From Flavobacteriales bacterium (GTDB taxonomy: Bacteria > Bacteroidota > Bacteroidia > Flavobacteriales > Flavobacteriaceae): a stretch of 10,496 nt of DNA. Under the pieces are notes generated by a model, which had not been told where the DNA came from, searched no databases, and saw only the letters and a program-made list of their open reading frames with translations. Every line of letters starts with the position of its first letter. The first letter of the stretch is position 1. A program made the translations under genes and the position numbers. Positions 7,128-10,496 of the stretch are shown piece by piece. The DNA is taken from NCBI GenBank assembly GCA_002737105.1, contig NSHO01000055.1, positions 1-10,496 of the forward strand, given 5' to 3'.

Positions 7128-7571
7128 TTACTTATTTAAAATTGTTTCAAGTACTTTTACTGAACTTTCTGCTAAAATTAAAGTCTCTGCATTTAAAATA
7201 TCATAAGTATTTAAATCAGATGCTTTTACAACTTTAACACCCTGAATATTTCGGGACGACAAATATACATTGTTATTTGAATCGCCCAATACCAAGAGGG
7301 TTTTTTTATCACTAAGGTTTAAGTTTTTCATTAAATCAATGTAATTTTTGGTTTTTGGAGCTTCAAAAGTAAAGTCCTCTAAAACTGTAATTTTATTATC
7401 TTTTGCTTTATAAGTTAAAGCTGAAATACGAGCCAAAGCCTTTACTTTTTTATTCAATTTAAAAGAATAATCGCGAGGTCTGGGACCAAAAGCGCGACCT
7501 CCACCAATAAATAATGGAGATTTCATTGAACCAGCTCGAGCTCCACCAGTTCCTTTTTGTTTTTTTTCCAC
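7128..7571 (-). CDS. rplD: 50S ribosomal protein L4 (uL4), N-terminally truncated and frame-disrupted
   Basis: L4 is an early-assembly protein whose long loop reaches into the nascent-peptide tunnel. The open frame gives 147 residues from a GTG ([44 protein letters not shown]...), ending [17 protein letters not shown]. This is the C-terminal portion of L4, including [11 protein letters not shown] (equivalent to the E. coli loop around Lys63) and the whole C-terminal alpha/beta domain. Bacteroidota L4 is usually a little over 200 residues. The GTG is preceded directly by an in-frame TAA and is probably not native. The normal N-terminus ([12 protein letters not shown]) lies just upstream in another frame (start 7596), joined through an A8 tract at 7560-7567. 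So the window's allele carries a deletion of about 50 codons plus a frame change. It is either a sequencing or assembly error, a pseudogene, or a gene read by slippage. Confidence 0.85.
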   Translation of the reverse strand: MEKKQKGTGGARAGSMKSPLFIGGGRAFGPRPRDYSFKLNKKVKALARISALTYKAKDNKITVLEDFTFEAPKTKNYIDLMKNLNLSDKKTLLVLGDSNNNVYLSSRNIQGVKVVKASDLNTYDILNAETLILAESSVKVLETILNK

Positions 7572-7596
7572 TTATGTTTAATATCTCTACTTGCAT
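7561..7596 (-). pseudogene. rplD: Displaced 5' end of rplD (normal L4 start codon and first 12 codons)
   Basis: An ATG at 7594-7596, 2 bases after the rplC stop, encodes [12 protein letters not shown]. This resembles the beginning of Bacteroidota L4, in which the first strand is followed by a Gly-Lys turn. Read on in the same frame, the sequence becomes nonsense ([10 protein letters not shown]...) and stops at 7459-7461 after 45 codons. If one A were removed from the A8 run the frame would continue as [13 protein letters not shown] and give a 155-residue L4 lacking an internal block. I treat this as the true 5' end of the gene, separated from the body by a deletion plus frameshift. Confidence 0.75.
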
Positions 7597-7598
7597 GA

Positions 7599-8222
7599 TT
7601 ACTTTTCTATTAAAACGTAAGACCCTTTTGCACCTGGCACCGAACCTTTAATAAGGATAAGATTTTTTTCAGGCATAATTTTAACTATTACTAAGTTTTG
7701 AACTTTCTTTCGATCACCACCCATTCTACCACCCATGCGATGCCCAGGCATAACACGAGAAGGATCTGAAGATGCGCCTAATGAACCAGGGGCTCTCTCT
7801 CGATCATGTTGACCATGAGATTTGTTAGCGTGCCCTACTCCACTAAATCCGTGACGTTTAACTACCCCTTGGAAACCTTTTCCTTTACTTGTTCCAATAA
7901 TATCGACAAATTCTCCTTCTGCAAATAAATCTACAGTAAGAACATCGCCTAAATTTTTACTTTCCTCGAAATGACGGAATTCAACAATTTTGCGTTTTGG
8001 CGTTGTTTTAGCAATTGCAAAATGACCTTTCATTGCCCCTGATGTGTTTTTTTCTTTTTTTTCATCATATGACAATTGAATAGCTGTGTAACCGTCTTTT
8101 TCATTGGTTTTTACTTGCGTTACCACGCAAGGACCTGCTTCTATAACTGTGCATGGTAAATATTTACCATTGGCATCGAAGAAGCTAGTCATTCCTACTT
8201 TTTTACCAATTAATCCTGACAT
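7599..8222 (-). CDS. rplC: 50S ribosomal protein L3 (uL3)
   Basis: Assembly-initiating large-subunit protein whose extension approaches the peptidyl-transferase centre. The 207-residue product has normal length, beginning [39 protein letters not shown]. The L3 signature [19 protein letters not shown] is at 110-128 and the extension [41 protein letters not shown] at 130-170. The position equivalent to E. coli Gln150, methylated there by PrmB, is Ala150. It is 60 A/T-rich bases downstream of rpsJ, and its stop is 2 bases from the original rplD start. Confidence 0.98.
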   Translation of the reverse strand: MSGLIGKKVGMTSFFDANGKYLPCTVIEAGPCVVTQVKTNEKDGYTAIQLSYDEKKEKNTSGAMKGHFAIAKTTPKRKIVEFRHFEESKNLGDVLTVDLFAEGEFVDIIGTSKGKGFQGVVKRHGFSGVGHANKSHGQHDRERAPGSLGASSDPSRVMPGHRMGGRMGGDRKKVQNLVIVKIMPEKNLILIKGSVPGAKGSYVLIEK

Positions 8223-8282
8223 TTTTATTTTATTTTAATTATTACTATTTATAATTATTTTTAATTTATTTATTGCTGATAG

Positions 8283-8588
8283 CTAAACTTTAATTTCTAC
8301 TTCAACACCGCTAGGCAATTCTAACTTCATTAAAGCATCAACTGTTTTAGAGGATGAGCTATAGATATCTAACAAACGCTTATAAGCACACAATTGAAAC
8401 TGATCGCGAGCTTTTTTATTAACGTGCGGAGATTTTAATACTGTAAAAATACGTTTGTTAGTAGGTAAAGGAATTGGTCCATTTACAACGGCACCAGTAG
8501 CTTTTACAGTTTTTACAATTTTTTCAGCTGACTTGTCAACTAAATTAAAATCGTATGATTTTAGTTTTATTCTAATTCTTTGGCTCAT
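8283..8588 (-). CDS. rpsJ: 30S ribosomal protein S10 (uS10)
   Basis: Small-subunit head protein; in other bacteria it also acts as NusE in antitermination complexes. The 101-residue product matches the family length. It starts [25 protein letters not shown] and has the signature [33 protein letters not shown] (33-65), then [35 protein letters not shown]. It follows fusA directly with a 32-base gap and no tuf gene between, the layout I know from Bacteroidota. No promoter is evident in the gap, so it is probably co-transcribed with fusA. Confidence 0.98.
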   Translation of the reverse strand: MSQRIRIKLKSYDFNLVDKSAEKIVKTVKATGAVVNGPIPLPTNKRIFTVLKSPHVNKKARDQFQLCAYKRLLDIYSSSSKTVDALMKLELPSGVEVEIKV

Positions 8589-8620
8589 ATTAAAAGAACG
8601 TATTTATTTGGTTTATTTTT

Positions 8621-10496
8621 TTAAACTTTTTCTGTTTTTCCTTTTGCTTTTGAAATTACGTCGGCAGCAATATTAACTGGTGCTTCGTTATAATGACTAA
8701 ATTCCATCGTTGAAGTAGCTCGACCTGAAGTTAAAGTACGTAACTGAGTTACATATCCAAACATTTCAGATAAAGGAACTTTTGCTTTAATAACTTGAGC
8801 ATTTCCTTTAGAATCCATTCCTTCAATTTGGCCACGACGACGATTTAAATCGCCTACAACATCCCCCATATTTTGTTCAGGTGTTAAAACCTCAACTTTC
8901 ATAATAGGCTCTAATAAAACTGGTTTACATTTAGGTAATGCTTCGCGATATGCGCTACGAGCACAAATCTCGAAAGATAGAGCGTCTGAGTCAACTGCGT
9001 GATAAGAACCATCGGTAAGTATAACTTTTAATCCAACAAGAGGATATCCAGCTAATACACCATTTGATAATGAGTTTTTGAATCCTTTTTCAACTGCAGG
9101 AATAAATTCACGTGGAATATTACCACCTGTAATTTCGTTAACAAATTGTAATCCTCCGGTTTTTGATGTGTCAAAATCTGCATCAACTGGACCCAGAGTG
9201 ATTTTCATGTCGGCAAATTTACCACGACCACCTGATTGTTTTTTGTATACTTCGCGATGGTTTATGGTACCCGAAATAGCTTCTTTATAAGCAACTTGAG
9301 GTGCACCTTGGTTTACCTCTACTTTAAATTCTCTTTTTAAACGATCTACAATAATTTCTAGATGAAGTTCGCCCATTCCAGAAATAATTGTTTGCCCAGA
9401 ATCTTCATCTGTTTTTACACGGAAGGTTGGATCTTCTTCGGCTAATTTATTTAAACCCACTCCTAAACGATCTAAATCTCCTTGTGTTTTAGGCTCAATA
9501 GCTATTGCAATTACTGGTTCAGGAAAATTCATTGCTTCTAATACAATAGGATTTTTTTCATCACATAGAGTATCTCCGGTGCGAATATCTTTAAATCCTA
9601 CAACTGCACCAATATCTCCAGCCTCTAAAAACTCAACTGGGTTTTGTTTATTGGCATGCATTTGAAAAATACGCGAAATACGTTCTTTATTACCAGAACG
9701 GGTATTAAATACATAAGAACCAGCATCTAAACGTCCAGAATAAGCACGAATAAAACACAAACGACCTACAAAAGGATCGGTTGCTATTTTAAAAGCCAAA
9801 GCTGTAAAAGGTTGAGAAACATCAGGCTTACGAGTAACTTCTTTTTCTGTATCAGGATTAATTCCGGTAATATGATTTTTATCTAAAGGAGATGGCATTA
9901 ATTCCATCACTAAATCCAACATTGTTTGAACGCCTTTATTTTTAAAAGCACTTCCGCAAACCATTGGAACTATTTTATTGGCAACACAGGCTTTACGCAA
10001 TGCGTCAAGTACTTCTCTTTCGGTAATTGTTTCAGGGGCATCAAAAAACTTTTGCATGATGTTATCATCAAAATCTGATACTGCTTCTAACATTTTCTCT
10101 CTCCACTCTATAGCTTCCTCCATCATATCAGCAGGAATTGGAACTTCTTTAAAAGTCATTCCTTTATCATCATCGTTCCAAACGATACCACGGAAGTTTA
10201 TTAAATCTACAACTCCAATAAAATTTTCTTCGGCACCAATTGGTAATTGAAGAGGGACTGCATTACCGCCTAAAATATCGCGAGTTTGTTTAACCACTTT
10301 AAGAAAATCAGCCCCCTGACGGTCCATTTTATTTACGAAACCGATACGGGTAACATTATAATTATCTGCTAAACGCCAATTTGTTTCAGATTGAGGCTCA
10401 ACACCATCAACAGCAGAAAACAAGAATACTAAACCATCTAATACACGTAATGAACGATTAACTTCAACCGTAAAATCAACGTGACCAGGGGTATCA
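8621..10496 (-). CDS. fusA: Elongation factor G (EF-G), 5' end cut by window
   Basis: Ribosomal GTPase that drives tRNA-mRNA translocation and, with RRF, subunit recycling. 624 residues are visible. The first full codons encode the G3 motif DTPGH, followed by [20 protein letters not shown] (G4) is near visible residues 55-58 and SAF (G5) near 182-184. Domain II ([25 protein letters not shown]), domain III ([16 protein letters not shown]), domain IV with the [18 protein letters not shown] loop, and domain V ([32 protein letters not shown]) follow. About 80 N-terminal residues with the P-loop and switch I lie beyond the right edge. The TTG at 10421-10423 looks like a start but is internal. Sequence is that of a standard bacterial EF-G. 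Confidence 0.98.
   Translation of the reverse strand, partial: DTPGHVDFTVEVNRSLRVLDGLVFLFSAVDGVEPQSETNWRLADNYNVTRIGFVNKMDRQGADFLKVVKQTRDILGGNAVPLQLPIGAEENFIGVVDLINFRGIVWNDDDKGMTFKEVPIPADMMEEAIEWREKMLEAVSDFDDNIMQKFFDAPETITEREVLDALRKACVANKIVPMVCGSAFKNKGVQTMLDLVMELMPSPLDKNHITGINPDTEKEVTRKPDVSQPFTALAFKIATDPFVGRLCFIRAYSGRLDAGSYVFNTRSGNKERISRIFQMHANKQNPVEFLEAGDIGAVVGFKDIRTGDTLCDEKNPIVLEAMNFPEPVIAIAIEPKTQGDLDRLGVGLNKLAEEDPTFRVKTDEDSGQTIISGMGELHLEIIVDRLKREFKVEVNQGAPQVAYKEAISGTINHREVYKKQSGGRGKFADMKITLGPVDADFDTSKTGGLQFVNEITGGNIPREFIPAVEKGFKNSLSNGVLAGYPLVGLKVILTDGSYHAVDSDALSFEICARSAYREALPKCKPVLLEPIMKVEVLTPEQNMGDVVGDLNRRRGQIEGMDSKGNAQVIKAKVPLSEMFGYVTQLRTLTSGRATSTMEFSHYNEAPVNIAADVISKAKGKTEKV

Noticed and set aside
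7569..7571. GTG as the native start of rplD
   Set aside because: It follows an in-frame TAA immediately, the product lacks the L4 N-terminus, and a proper L4 N-terminal sequence begins at the ATG 25 bases upstream. It is kept only as the start of the surviving open frame.
10421..10423. TTG as the fusA start codon
   Set aside because: The frame stays open upstream to the window edge and encodes [21 protein letters not shown], so the codon is an internal leucine.
1..10496. A novel accessory or defence system
   Set aside because: The window is completely filled by standard str/S10/spc genes in standard order; no unknown gene or mobile element is present.

Overview
The window is a stretch of the large ribosomal-protein locus (str end, S10 and spc operons) of a Bacteroidota bacterium. 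Every real gene lies on the minus strand, so transcription runs from the right edge to the left edge. In that direction the order is fusA (5' end cut by the window), rpsJ, rplC, rplD, rplW, rplB, rpsS, rplV, rpsC, rplP, rpmC, rpsQ, rplN, rplX, rplE, rpsN, rpsH, rplF, rplR and rpsE (3' end cut). The Bacteroidota assignment rests on fusA running straight into rpsJ with no tuf gene between them, A/T-rich start regions without Shine-Dalgarno sequences, a perfect Bacteroidota-type promoter (TTG, 19 bases, TATATTTG), and the style of the protein sequences. A flavobacterial or related A+T-rich lineage is likely, but I cannot name a genus.

Right part (about 8.3-10.5 kb): most of elongation factor G, then S10. 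Middle (about 4.0-8.2 kb): L3, L4, L23, L2, S19, L22, S3, L16. Left part (1-3.9 kb): L29, S17, L14, L24, L5, S14, then a 114-base gap with an internal promoter, then S8, L6, L18 and S5. Gaps are mostly 1-60 bases, and L24/L5 overlap by one base. No stretch above 300 bases lacks a gene. I see no tRNA, rRNA, mobile element, CRISPR array or factor-independent terminator.

The products are the GTPase that drives translocation and 19 proteins of the two ribosomal subunits, made together in roughly balanced amounts. Nothing here looks like an accessory or unknown system. The one serious anomaly is rplD (L4). Its usual start survives 2 bases after the L3 stop, but roughly 50 codons of the N-terminal half are missing, and the join lies in an A8 tract that also puts the two remnants out of frame. 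Smaller points of interest are a lone consensus Shine-Dalgarno (AGGAGG) before rplF in an otherwise SD-less cluster, the promoter with overlapping dyads before rpsH, and several intergenic hairpins. Three of those hairpins contain G-U pairs that work only in the transcribed strand.
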